Source: Bordetella genomosp. 13
GTDB taxonomy: Bacteria > Pseudomonadota > Gammaproteobacteria > Burkholderiales > Burkholderiaceae_B
DNA length: 64,000 bases
Assembly: GCF_002119665.1 (NCBI RefSeq)
Contig: NZ_CP021111.1
Coordinates: 2,790,001-2,854,000, forward strand
Direction: 5' to 3'
Shown here piece after piece: positions 34,243 to 42,441 of the stretch; position 1 is the stretch's first letter, and each line of letters opens with the position of its first letter. The translations under genes were made by a program, and so were the position numbers. A model generated the notes under the pieces. The model made no database searches and was not told the origin of the DNA. It worked only from the letters and a program-made list of their open reading frames with translations.

Positions 34243-35622
34243 CTACTCCTGGGGCAGCAGCGCGGTGAAGCGCTCCGGCAGGGCGGCCGGCCGTACGCGT
34301 CCCTGGGCATCGCACAGCCCCTGCGATTGCAGCCACGCCTCGAACTCCGGAGCGCAACGCCGACCGAGAAGGTCGCGGATGGCAAGAACATCGTGGAACG
34401 AGGTGCTCTGGTAGCCAAGCATGATGTCGTCCGCACCGGGCACGCCCATCACATAGTTGATGCCCGACACCGCCAGCAGCGTCAGCAGCGAGTCCATGTC
34501 GTCCTGGTCGGCCTCGGCGTGGTTGGTGTAGCACACGTCGCAACCCATGGGCACGCCGAGCAGCTTGCCGCAGAAGTGGTCCTCGAGAGCCGCGCGCGTG
34601 ATCTGCTTGCCATCGTAGAGATACTCGGGACCGATGAAGCCGACCACCGTGTTCACCAGGAACGGCCGGCAGGCGCGCGCCACCGCATACGCCCGCGCCT
34701 CCAGCGTCTGCTGGTCGACGCCATGATGCTGGCCGGCCGACAGCGCGCTGCCCTGCCCGGTCTCGAAGTACATGACGTTGGACCCGACCGTGCCGCGGCC
34801 CAGCGACCGCGCGGCTTCGTCAGCCTCTTTCAGCATCGCCAGGTTGATGCCGAAACTGCGATTGGCGCCTTCCGTGCCGGCTATGGACTGGAACACGAGG
34901 TCGACGGGAGTTCCACGGTCGATCAGCTCCAGCGTGGTCGTGACGTGGGACAGCACACAACTCTGCGTCGGGATGGCCAGCCGCTGTCGCACGTCGTCCA
35001 GCAGACACAGCAGGTCGTGCGTGTGGCCGGGACTGTCGCCGGCCGGGTTGATGCCGATCAGCGCATCGCCCGCTCCCAGCAGCAAACCGTCGAGGATGCT
35101 GGCGGCGATACCGCGGGGGTCGTCGGTGGGGTGATTGGGCTGCAGGCGCACCGACAGCCGCCCCGGCAAGCCCACCGTCGTGCGAAAACGCGTGACCACG
35201 CTGCATTTGGCGGACACCAGCATCAGGTCCTGCAGACGCATCAGCTTGCTGACCGCCGCCGCCATCTCGGGAGTCAGGCCCGGCACCAGGGCCTCGAGCG
35301 CGGCGCCATCGGTGCCGTCGTCCAACAGCCAGTCGCGCAGGCCGCCGACGCTCAGGTGCGCGACCGGCGCGAACGCGGCGGCGTCGTGCGTGTCGATGAT
35401 CAGGCGCGTCACCTCGTCGCTTTCGTAGGGAATCAGCGGCTGCTCGAGGAACGCGCGCAGCGGCACGTCGGCCAGGCAGTACTGCGCGGCGACGCGCTCT
35501 TCGCTGCTGCGCGCCGCCACCCCCGCCAACACGTCGCCGCTGCGCAGCGGCGTGGCGCAAGCCATCAGCACCGCCAGGTCGTCGAAGCTATGGGTGCGCC
35601 TGCCCACGGTGGCTTTGTACAT
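34243..35622 (-). CDS. eutB: Ethanolamine ammonia-lyase heavy chain
   Basis: About 459 residues, the usual EutB length, the TIM-barrel catalytic chain that binds ethanolamine and adenosylcobalamin. The N-terminus YKATVGRRTHSFDDLAVLMA is diagnostic. SVRLQPNHPTDDPRGIAASI lies near residue 160, FETGQGSALSAGQHHGVDQ near 285, and DVCYTNHAEADQDDMDSLL near 365. I chose the ATG at 35622, with GGAG 7 bases upstream; in-frame ATGs at 35634 and 35649 have no good site. eutC follows after 3 bases. An ethanolamine permease is not present. Confidence 0.95.
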   Translation of the reverse strand: MYKATVGRRTHSFDDLAVLMACATPLRSGDVLAGVAARSSEERVAAQYCLADVPLRAFLEQPLIPYESDEVTRLIIDTHDAAAFAPVAHLSVGGLRDWLLDDGTDGAALEALVPGLTPEMAAAVSKLMRLQDLMLVSAKCSVVTRFRTTVGLPGRLSVRLQPNHPTDDPRGIAASILDGLLLGAGDALIGINPAGDSPGHTHDLLCLLDDVRQRLAIPTQSCVLSHVTTTLELIDRGTPVDLVFQSIAGTEGANRSFGINLAMLKEADEAARSLGRGTVGSNVMYFETGQGSALSAGQHHGVDQQTLEARAYAVARACRPFLVNTVVGFIGPEYLYDGKQITRAALEDHFCGKLLGVPMGCDVCYTNHAEADQDDMDSLLTLLAVSGINYVMGVPGADDIMLGYQSTSFHDVLAIRDLLGRRCAPEFEAWLQSQGLCDAQGRVRPAALPERFTALLPQE

Positions 35623-35691
35623 GCATCGCTCCATTCCGGACCGATACATCGTAGTGGCAATCCGCCCGACGAGCCAACCGCCCCCTGGTGC

Positions 35692-36258
35692 TCAACCTTG
35701 CGTACCCCCGGCCACCTCTGCCCTGGCCCGCTTCGGATACCACTTGGTGAACATGAAGGCGCCATACAGGGCCGCGATCGTCACGACGATGGCGATGGCG
35801 TGCGGCAGCTGCGGCGCATACACCAGCAACAGGTCGGCCGCCACCATCAGCGCGAAGGCCGCCGCCCACGCCGCGGTGATGATGTAATTGGCGCGGATGA
35901 ACGCCGGCGTATCCCAGGCCTGCTCCGGCGTCCTTTCCCGCGCATACTGCATCGTGAATGGCCGGCGGACCGCCAGCGAGATCAGCACGATCAGCAGCAG
36001 GCCGCCATCGACGCGCAGCCGCACCGAGGCAATGAGCCAGCTGTCCGCGCCCTCCGACATCGCGAAGGCCGCCAGGCCCGCGAACAGGATGAAGGTGCCG
36101 ACCTCGAGGATCTTCACCTGGCGCTCGCCGCTGAGCGCATCGCGCAGCAGCAGCACCGCCGATGCGATCGCGGCGGCGATCAGTCCGGGCACGATGCCGA
36201 GAATGCGCTCGATGATCACGAACGCGATGAAGGGCGAGAATGCCAAAAGCAATGCCAT
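35692..36258 (-). CDS. Predicted membrane protein of unknown function
   Basis: 188 residues with about six hydrophobic segments, starting with ALLLAFSPFIAFVIIERI and GIVPGLIAAAIASAVLLL and ending in a basic KWYPKRARAEV tail. The start at 36258 follows GAGGAG; the frame is open further upstream but overlaps the carotenoid-oxygenase gene. The helix pattern recalls small septation/YciB-like proteins, but I cannot name the family. It lies 69 bases before eutB on the same strand and 43 bases after the next gene, so co-transcription is possible. Confidence 0.78.
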   Translation of the reverse strand: MALLLAFSPFIAFVIIERILGIVPGLIAAAIASAVLLLRDALSGERQVKILEVGTFILFAGLAAFAMSEGADSWLIASVRLRVDGGLLLIVLISLAVRRPFTMQYARERTPEQAWDTPAFIRANYIITAAWAAAFALMVAADLLLVYAPQLPHAIAIVVTIAALYGAFMFTKWYPKRARAEVAGGTQG

Positions 36259-36301
36259 GACGAACTCCTCACAGAGAGTACGCAGGGCAATGGCGGCGCC
36301 T

Positions 36302-37651
36302 CTACAGCGCCATCCAGTTGCCGTGCAGGCCCGCGGGCACCCGCCGGGGAAGGCGGATGACGGCCACGGGTTCCGCGGCGGGATCGCGCGCATCCAGGAT
36401 CAGGAAGCGGCCCTCGTGGCTGTTCGCGTCGTGGGTGAAGGCGAACAGATAGCCGTCTTCCTCGTTCTTGCCGTGGGGGTCCGCCACGAACACCGGTTCG
36501 CCCGTGGTCACGCCGGCGGGCAGGCGATGGACGCGCTTCTCGCCGGTCTGCAGGTCATAGCGCGCGATGGCCTCGAATGCGCCGGGCTGCGGGGCCTCGT
36601 CGGGACGCGGGTCTCGCAGGCCCACGTAGCCCCAGCGCGCCTTGCGGCCCAGGTACGCGTCGTTGATGCGGCCGAACTCGCAGGCGCGCTCGTCCAGCGT
36701 CGCGTCCACCACGGAACCGCCGTGCATGTCGATCACGATGCGATGCAGCTCCAGGCGCCGCTTGCCCGGGCCCAGCGAGAACGAGTCATACCAGGGCATG
36801 GTCACTTCGATCCGGCCATCCTCTTCGAACGCGTTGACCGTATGCCAATGGAAGAAGGCGGGACCATCGATCCAGCGCACGTCCCTGGCCGAGTTCGCGT
36901 CGCGCGGAATCAGCGCGATGCGCGATCCGCGATCGGGCTTCCATTCGGCCGGCGGACCGCCGCGCGAGAAGTCGAATACCAGCGGGCACAGGAAGGCGAC
37001 GACGTAGTTGGCCGTGATGGCGATGTCGTGCACCATGGCCGGCCACGGCGAGGCCATCGGCACGCAGCGGTCCAACTCACCGGTACGCGCGACGCGCAGG
37101 TAATGCAGCGTGCCCGCGCGCAGGTCATAGGACAGCGACAGCAGTTCGCCGGTGGCGGGGTCCAGCTTGGGATGGGCGGACATCGCGCCCGGCAGCCTGC
37201 CGTGGTCGTCGAACGCGCCCACGGTATCCAGCTCGGCGTCCATTTCGTAGGGGAGGCCGCCTTCGTACAGCGCCAGGAATCGGCCCGCGTGGCGCACGAT
37301 GCTGGTATTGGCCAGGTTGGCGTGCGGCGGCGGACCGAAGGTTGGGTTGTAGAGCCGGCGTCCCGCTGCCATCTCTTCGTTGAATTCGCGCGTGCGCACC
37401 CACCGATTGCGATAGCGTGCGCGGCCGTGGTCCAGGTAGACCGCGTGGATCATGCCCGTGCCGTCGAAGGGATAGTGGTAGCCCGGGCCGGGCTCGAACG
37501 CGGGATTGGGCCCGTTGCGCATGAACACGCCGCGCAGCCCTTGGGGCAGTTCGCCCTCGATACACAGGTCCACGTCGTCCCGCTCGTCGAACACCGGCGC
37601 CAGCGCGCCGGCCAATGCGGGATCGGCGCTATGCCAGGACTCCATTCGCAT
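36302..37651 (-). CDS. Carotenoid oxygenase family protein (lignostilbene dioxygenase-like)
   Basis: 449 residues. These iron enzymes split a carbon-carbon double bond in carotenoids or stilbenes. The N-terminal signature LRGVFMRNGPNPAFEPGPGY is clear. The four iron-binding histidines fit SAHPKLD, MVHDIAIT, FHWHTVN and the C-terminal GLHGNW, the last eight residues before the stop. PFDGTGMIHA near residue 67 is another mark. No carotenoid synthesis genes are in the window, so a plant-derived phenylpropenoid or apocarotenoid substrate is a fair guess. Confidence 0.92.
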   Translation of the reverse strand: MRMESWHSADPALAGALAPVFDERDDVDLCIEGELPQGLRGVFMRNGPNPAFEPGPGYHYPFDGTGMIHAVYLDHGRARYRNRWVRTREFNEEMAAGRRLYNPTFGPPPHANLANTSIVRHAGRFLALYEGGLPYEMDAELDTVGAFDDHGRLPGAMSAHPKLDPATGELLSLSYDLRAGTLHYLRVARTGELDRCVPMASPWPAMVHDIAITANYVVAFLCPLVFDFSRGGPPAEWKPDRGSRIALIPRDANSARDVRWIDGPAFFHWHTVNAFEEDGRIEVTMPWYDSFSLGPGKRRLELHRIVIDMHGGSVVDATLDERACEFGRINDAYLGRKARWGYVGLRDPRPDEAPQPGAFEAIARYDLQTGEKRVHRLPAGVTTGEPVFVADPHGKNEEDGYLFAFTHDANSHEGRFLILDARDPAAEPVAVIRLPRRVPAGLHGNWMAL

Positions 37652-37885
37652 GGTGCTCTCCGGCCAACGGGCGAGCCGCGACGCTCGCCCTCGAGTAAGT
37701 GATGGACCGACTGTAGACCAAACTCGTACCCGGCAGTTGGGAAACCGCCCGCTCAGGGCGCCATTGCGCTGCCCGGCGCGGCCACATCATCCGTACGGTC
37801 TCGATATATCGCCGGATGCGGGAGGCTCCATGTTGCGGCTATGCCTCGGCAACATGTGCCGATGCGCGGCACGAGCCGAATGGCG
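37652..37885. other. Intergenic region, nothing recognised
   Basis: 234 bases between the start of the carotenoid oxygenase gene and the stop of the MlrC-like gene, both on the minus strand. It should hold the promoter of the oxygenase. I found no clear -35/-10 pair, operator or small gene. Confidence 0.4.
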
Positions 37886-39382
37886 TCAAGGCCGCAGCCG
37901 CGTCGCGGGGGAGAGCTTCTTCCATGGCAGGTCGCCGGGGTCGACCAGCAGCGCGCCCGGCGCAAGCGCGAACAGCACATCGGTCTCGGGCGTTTCCACC
38001 AGCCGGTCGAAGTCCGCGCGGAAGTGATGCGAACTCTTCACCACCACGATCTTCATCGCTTCGGGGTCCACGCCCACCATGCGGAAGAGCTCGCGGTCCT
38101 GCGCGCCGATCCGGCCGCTGGCCACCACCACCAGTATCCCTTCGATCTCCAGGCACGCGCTAGGGCCCAGCCGGGTCTGGAAGCCGGTCATCTTCGGGCC
38201 TTTGAAGGTCGCGATGCCGTCGGACAGCGCCCGCACGCGATAAGGTCCCGCCACGGGCGGTTCGCTGGGGCCCGCGGGGGTCTGCATCGATTCGCCCAGG
38301 GCGCATTCGATCTCCTGGCCCACCCCGGCCCGGTGCGCCAGCGCGGCCGCAGCGGGGTCATACAGCACCGCCAGCGCCACACGGCCCGGATACACATGAC
38401 CAGCCTTCGCGTCCAGCAGCGCATGCAGCACCCCTGTCGTGGAGCTGCTGCCTCCGATGCCCGGATTGTCCTGCGTGTCCGCGATCACGATGGCGCGGGG
38501 GCTGGCGGCGGCGCGCTCGATCGCTTGCTTCACGGCCTCGGCCGCGCTCTGGGCGGTCAGGCGCCACTGCGTCGGCTCGGCGATGCGCTCGTGCAGCGCC
38601 TGCAGGGCTTCGTGCGCACGCTCGCCATGCACCCATATCACCGGCGCGCACTCCTCGAAGTCCGATGCGGGAAAGCCCATGCAGAAACTCGAGACGGTGC
38701 CGAACTTTTCATCGACCGACTCCAGCAGTTCATAGCAGCCCTTGGCCGGCTGCGAGGCCGTGCCCTGCGAGTTGATCGAGATCAGGTACGGCAGGCGCGC
38801 CCACCGCATGGGTTCGCGTCGCCCGTACTGGATGATGCGATCGAGCAGTTCCGCGGCGCGTTCGCCGGTCTTGACGTAGTCGATGTGCGGGTAAGTACGG
38901 AATGCGACCAGGCCGTCCGCATGCTCGAGCATCGCGCGGGTCACGTTGGCATGCAGGTCCAGGCTCGCCACGATGGGCACCGAAGGGCCGACCACGCGCC
39001 GGATGCGCGTGAGCAGTTCGCCCTCGGCATCGTCGTACGTCTCCGACAGCGCGGCGCCATGCAGTTCCAGGTAGATCGCGTCGAAATCCCGCCGCTCGAC
39101 GTCGGCAAGTATGGAGGAACAGATCTTCTCGAACGCCTCATCGGTGATGTACGACGATGGCACGGCGCCGCACCAGAAGCCGGGCGCCAGGGTCCAGCCG
39201 CGCGCGCGTGCCTGCCGCGCGAAGCCGGTCGCGGACACGTCGACCGTGTCCAGCATCTCGATGGTGGCCTGCCCGTGCGTAGGCTTGGGGAACATCTCGC
39301 CGCGCTCGAAGGCGGCCCAGTCGGCGCGATTGGACGCAAAGGTATTGGTCTCGTGCTTGAATCCTGCTATTAGTACGCGCAT
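37886..39382 (-). CDS. M81 family metallopeptidase, MlrC (microcystinase C)-like
   Basis: 498 residues. MlrC opens the last step of microcystin breakdown in sphingomonads; most homologues in Burkholderiales have unknown substrates. The N-terminus MRVLIAGFKHETNTFASN is diagnostic. LELHGAAL and SLDLHANVTRAM provide metal ligands, and VIADTQDNPGIGGSSSTTG near residue 310 is the conserved Asp/Gly segment. I chose the ATG at 39382 by family alignment; the frame continues to 39445. No mlrA, mlrB or mlrD is present. It is divergent from a LysR gene. Confidence 0.91.
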   Translation of the reverse strand: MRVLIAGFKHETNTFASNRADWAAFERGEMFPKPTHGQATIEMLDTVDVSATGFARQARARGWTLAPGFWCGAVPSSYITDEAFEKICSSILADVERRDFDAIYLELHGAALSETYDDAEGELLTRIRRVVGPSVPIVASLDLHANVTRAMLEHADGLVAFRTYPHIDYVKTGERAAELLDRIIQYGRREPMRWARLPYLISINSQGTASQPAKGCYELLESVDEKFGTVSSFCMGFPASDFEECAPVIWVHGERAHEALQALHERIAEPTQWRLTAQSAAEAVKQAIERAAASPRAIVIADTQDNPGIGGSSSTTGVLHALLDAKAGHVYPGRVALAVLYDPAAAALAHRAGVGQEIECALGESMQTPAGPSEPPVAGPYRVRALSDGIATFKGPKMTGFQTRLGPSACLEIEGILVVVASGRIGAQDRELFRMVGVDPEAMKIVVVKSSHHFRADFDRLVETPETDVLFALAPGALLVDPGDLPWKKLSPATRLRP

Positions 39383-39474
39383 GCCGGTTCCCTTCGGTTT
39401 CATTGCCGGCATTCTTGATCCGGCATACCGGCCAGGACAATCCATTTATAGTGCGGCAGCCCCCAGCGAAACTA

Positions 39475-40455
39475 ATGAGCCCGAGTTCCCCCGCATCCTT
39501 GTCTCCGTCGGTTCTCGCGTGGTTGCGCTGCTTCGATGCCGCTGCGCGCTGCGGCAGCTTCACCAGGGCTGCGCTCGAACTGCACGTCTCGCAAGGCGCC
39601 GTCAGCCAGCAGGTGAAGAAGCTGGAAGACCGCGTCGGCCATGTGCTGCTGCGCCGCACGCCCGCCGGACTGACGCTTACCCCCGAAGGTGAACAGCTGG
39701 CGGCGGCCACCCGAGATTCGTTCAGGGCACTGGAATCGGCCTTGCAGCGCCTGCATGCCGCGCACGTCGGCGAGCCCGTCAACGTCAGTTGTTCGCCCTC
39801 GTTCGCCATGTTCTGGCTGACGCTGCGGCTGGGCAATTTCTATCGTGTCCATCCCGATATGGCGTTGCGCATCATCGGCGAATCCGACACGGCGGACCCC
39901 GCGCGCATGGCGCAGGACAACATCGCGGCGGCCATACGGTTCGAAACCGCCGACGGAAATAGCGACGATGCCGTCACCCTGTTCGACGAATGGCTGGTGC
40001 CCGTGGCCACGCCCGCCTTCATGCAGGAAAATCCGGGGCTGCGCGAAGCCGGCGACCTGCGCGGCACGCACCTGCTGCACGCGGCGGACCCGTGGGAAGG
40101 CACCGAACCGACCGAGGAGTGGGCCAGGTGGCTGGCCGCCGTGGGCGTGCCGGTTCCGGCCACCGCATTGCGGCTGGGCACGCAATTCAATCATTCGCTG
40201 CTGGCCATGCAGGCCGCGCTGGGCGGCCAGGGCATCGCCATGGGCAGGCTGGCGCTGGTGCTGCGTTACCTGATGCAGGGCCGGCTGGTGGTGCCGTTTC
40301 GCCAACGCGTGCGCCTGCAGGCGTCGTATCAATTCATCGGCAGTCCCTCGCACCCCGAAGCCGCCACCCTCCTGTCCTGGCTGCAGGACGAGGCCCGCCA
40401 GTTCATGCAGCAGCGCGACGCGCTGTTCGACACCGAGCAGATCGCCATCAGCTGA
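39475..40455 (+). CDS. LysR-family regulator, GcvA-like
   Basis: 326 residues. The helix-turn-helix (LRCFDAAARCGSFTRAALEL, HVSQGAVSQQVKKLEDRVG) and the effector domain with LRGTHLLHAADPW are of the GcvA type. The ATG at 39475 gives the family N-terminus; the frame is open to 39403 but that would overlap the divergent promoter. The gene is divergent from mlrC-like and upstream of a Bug receptor, so it may control either or both. Confidence 0.92.
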   Translation: MSPSSPASLSPSVLAWLRCFDAAARCGSFTRAALELHVSQGAVSQQVKKLEDRVGHVLLRRTPAGLTLTPEGEQLAAATRDSFRALESALQRLHAAHVGEPVNVSCSPSFAMFWLTLRLGNFYRVHPDMALRIIGESDTADPARMAQDNIAAAIRFETADGNSDDAVTLFDEWLVPVATPAFMQENPGLREAGDLRGTHLLHAADPWEGTEPTEEWARWLAAVGVPVPATALRLGTQFNHSLLAMQAALGGQGIAMGRLALVLRYLMQGRLVVPFRQRVRLQASYQFIGSPSHPEAATLLSWLQDEARQFMQQRDALFDTEQIAIS

Positions 40456-40503
40456 ACGGCATCCGGGCATTAGCGCCACTGCACCCCGCCGCAACAAAAG
40501 TGG

Positions 40504-40547
40504 CTTGTGTCGAAAACGGCCGCTGTCCAAGAATAGCGGCACACAAG
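40504..40547 (+). promoter_or_regulatory. Nested inverted repeat upstream of Bug receptor 5
   Basis: The inner arms GCCGCT (40519-40524) and AGCGGC (40535-40540) flank a 10-base loop. The outer arms CTTGTGT (40504-40510) and ACACAAG (40541-40547) extend the pairing, with 8 unpaired bases on the left side. It ends 19 bases before the ATG. It could be an operator or a structured leader; the sequence alone does not decide. Confidence 0.4.
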
Positions 40548-40566
40548 ACGACAAGGGGTTTGAATC

Positions 40567-41475
40567 ATGATCGCTGCGAAAGCAGGAAGAGCCTTTGCCT
40601 GCGGCCTGCTGTTGTCGCTGGCCGCGTTGCCGGCATGGGCGGCCGACACGTCGCGTCCCATACGCCTGATCGTACCGACGCCGCCCGGATCGGCATCCGA
40701 CGCGCTGGCGCGCGCGATGTCGGCGCCCTGGGGCAAGGCAAGCGGCCGCGCCATCGTGGTCGAGAACGTGGTGGGCGCGGGCACAACGATCGGCACCCGC
40801 CAACTCGCGCGGGCCGCCGCCGACGGCCTGACGCTGGGCTTGATCAGCTCGAACCACACCATGAACCCGTGGCTGTACAAGAACCTGCCGTACGACGCAC
40901 TGGCCGACTTCACACCCATTGCGATGATAGGCACCGTGCCGGCCATCCTCGTGGCAAACCCACGGATTACGGCCAACACGCCGTCCGAACTGGCCGCGCT
41001 GTCCAGGTCCGCGACGACGCCGCTCGCCGAGGGAGTGGTCTCGGGCACCATCTATCACCTGGCCGGCGAGGTGTTCAAGCAGCAGGCCGGCGTGGTCACC
41101 AATCCGATCCCGTACAAGGGCTCCGCGCAGGTGGTCAACGACCTGCTGGGCGGCATCCTGGACGTGGGTCTGGTCGCGGTCCAGAGCGGAGCGCCGCAGG
41201 TCGCGGCGGGAAAACTCAAGGGCCTGGCCGTGACCACCGCCCAGCGCAGCGCCATGGCGCCGCAGGTGCCGACGCTGCGGGAAAGCGGCCTGCCGGATTT
41301 CGACGTCGAGACCTGGATGGCCGTGGTGGGGCCGGCGGGCCTTGGCGAGGCGGACGTCGCGGCACGCCGCAAGGAACTGGCGCAGGCGCTTGCCGATGGC
41401 GAACTGCAGCGAGCCATGCGCGCACAGGCTGACACCAGCAGGCACGGCGCTTGCTTCGGTTCGGGTTCGCAGTAA
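40567..41475 (+). CDS. Bug/TctC-type receptor 5, C-terminus shortened
   Basis: 302 residues, about 20 fewer than the other Bug proteins here. The Sec signal (AFACGLLLSLAALPAWAAD) and the motifs PIRLIVPTPPGSASD, VENVVGAGTTIGT and VPTLRESGLPDFD are intact. After QALADGELQRAMRAQ the usual final helix is replaced by ADTSRHGACFGSGSQ, which includes a Cys. No alternative frame restores the normal end in the 12 bases before the next gene. It is probably folded but may be impaired or specialised. Confidence 0.88.
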   Translation: MIAAKAGRAFACGLLLSLAALPAWAADTSRPIRLIVPTPPGSASDALARAMSAPWGKASGRAIVVENVVGAGTTIGTRQLARAAADGLTLGLISSNHTMNPWLYKNLPYDALADFTPIAMIGTVPAILVANPRITANTPSELAALSRSATTPLAEGVVSGTIYHLAGEVFKQQAGVVTNPIPYKGSAQVVNDLLGGILDVGLVAVQSGAPQVAAGKLKGLAVTTAQRSAMAPQVPTLRESGLPDFDVETWMAVVGPAGLGEADVAARRKELAQALADGELQRAMRAQADTSRHGACFGSGSQ

Positions 41476-41487
41476 AGGAGAACCGTC

Positions 41488-41685
41488 ATGACTGACAATC
41501 TGAACAATCGCGGACCGCAGGACCGTTCACGCATCAACGTAGAGGAAGAATGGGAGTGCCGCTACTGGAGCGAGAAGCTGGGGGTGACCGATGATCAGCT
41601 GCGGGAGGCCGTGCACCAGGTGGGCACGTCGGTGGAAGACGTGACTGCGTATCTGCAGACGCCGGCAACGGGCAGGACCAGTTGA
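41488..41685 (+). CDS. DUF3606 domain protein
   Basis: 65 residues. The core EEEWECRYWSEKLGVTDDQL followed by REAVHQVGTSVEDVTAYL is the DUF3606 signature, a short helical domain seen in many proteobacteria and sometimes expressed under stress. The function is unknown. AAAGGAG lies before the ATG. It follows the Bug gene by 12 bases on the same strand. Confidence 0.88.
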   Translation: MTDNLNNRGPQDRSRINVEEEWECRYWSEKLGVTDDQLREAVHQVGTSVEDVTAYLQTPATGRTS

Positions 41686-41781
41686 CTCCGGCCCCCGCCT
41701 GAAGACCGCTGCCGCGACCCGGCGGCGGCCGCGTTGAAAGCCCCTGCGGAATGCTCATCGAAACCCGAAAAAGGACGCCTC

Positions 41782-41865
41782 ATGAAAATCCTCCTGTGGA
41801 TCATCGCCATCATCTTCCTCGTCGGCCTGCTTACCGTGACGGGCGTGTTGAATCTGATCTTTTGA
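41782..41865 (+). CDS. 27-residue single-pass membrane peptide
   Basis: Reads MKILLWIIAIIFLVGLLTVT followed by GVLNLIF and a TGA: one positively charged residue and then a hydrophobic helix through the whole peptide. AAGGA lies 6-7 bases before the ATG, a good ribosome site. Short membrane peptides of this kind are often missed. The function is unknown; they commonly stabilise membrane complexes or respond to stress. It lies between the DUF3606 gene and the cupin, with 96 bases before it. Confidence 0.65.
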   Translation: MKILLWIIAIIFLVGLLTVTGVLNLIF

Positions 41866-42024
41866 GCGGCACGCCTTGAACGGGCGACGGGCCACGCGGC
41901 CCGGCTGCCCGCCTTGCGCAGAGGCGGCTCGGGCGCCGGCCGTTATCGGATGCGCCTATTGACCACCGCCCACCGCAACGCATACTTTTGAGCCCCGGTT
42001 CATATCAGAGATACGAGGCTCGCT
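41866..42024. other. Intergenic region with GC-rich hairpin
   Basis: 159 bases. A short inverted repeat CGGGCC/GGCCCG with a 4-base loop lies at 41888-41903 and might end the upstream transcript, though it has no T-tract. The rest should hold the cupin promoter; I could not assign it. Confidence 0.35.
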
Positions 42025-42375
42025 TTGTCCATCACCGTTCTTTCCCAGACCGCACAGATCACCGACCTGCAGGATGAGGGTCCGGTCGCCGCGCCCGTCA
42101 GCCAGCCCGCCGTCACCACCGTGGGCCGCGAAGTCCATGTGGAAGGCATGGGCGAAAACCGCAGCGGCGTATGGGAATGCCAGCCGGGCACTTTCAAGCG
42201 TCATCTGGCCAATGCCGAACTGATGCACATCCTGGCGGGCAAGTGCACGTTCACCCCCGAAGGCGGCGAGCCGGTCGAGTTCGGCGCGGGCGACACGGTG
42301 TACTTCCCGGCGAACACGCGCGGCGTGTGGAATGTGGAGACCGCCCTGCGCAAGGTATACGCCATCTTCGGCTGA
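42025..42375 (+). CDS. Cupin domain protein (DUF861/Cupin_3 type)
   Basis: 116 residues of a single small beta-barrel. GVWECQPGTFKRHLANAELM gives the first cupin motif and DTVYFPANTRGVWNVE the second; the pattern is that of Cupin_3 proteins, which often bind a small acid or a metal. The start is TTG at 42025, with GAGG about 7 bases before; no ATG gives the complete fold. It lies 66 bases before the BioY gene on the same strand. Confidence 0.86.
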   Translation: MSITVLSQTAQITDLQDEGPVAAPVSQPAVTTVGREVHVEGMGENRSGVWECQPGTFKRHLANAELMHILAGKCTFTPEGGEPVEFGAGDTVYFPANTRGVWNVETALRKVYAIFG

Positions 42376-42441
42376 CGCCACCGCTGGCGCCGCCCGCACA
42401 CACCCGACCATACACTGGCCCCCCGCCAACGAAGGATTACC

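Noticed and set aside
33472..36258. Ethanolamine microcompartment locus
   Set aside because: Only EutB and EutC are present; no shell protein, EutG, EutE or EutD was found.
40567..41475. Simple frameshift at the end of Bug receptor 5
   Set aside because: Only 12 bases separate its stop from the next gene, so no alternative frame could supply the missing residues without overlapping DUF3606.
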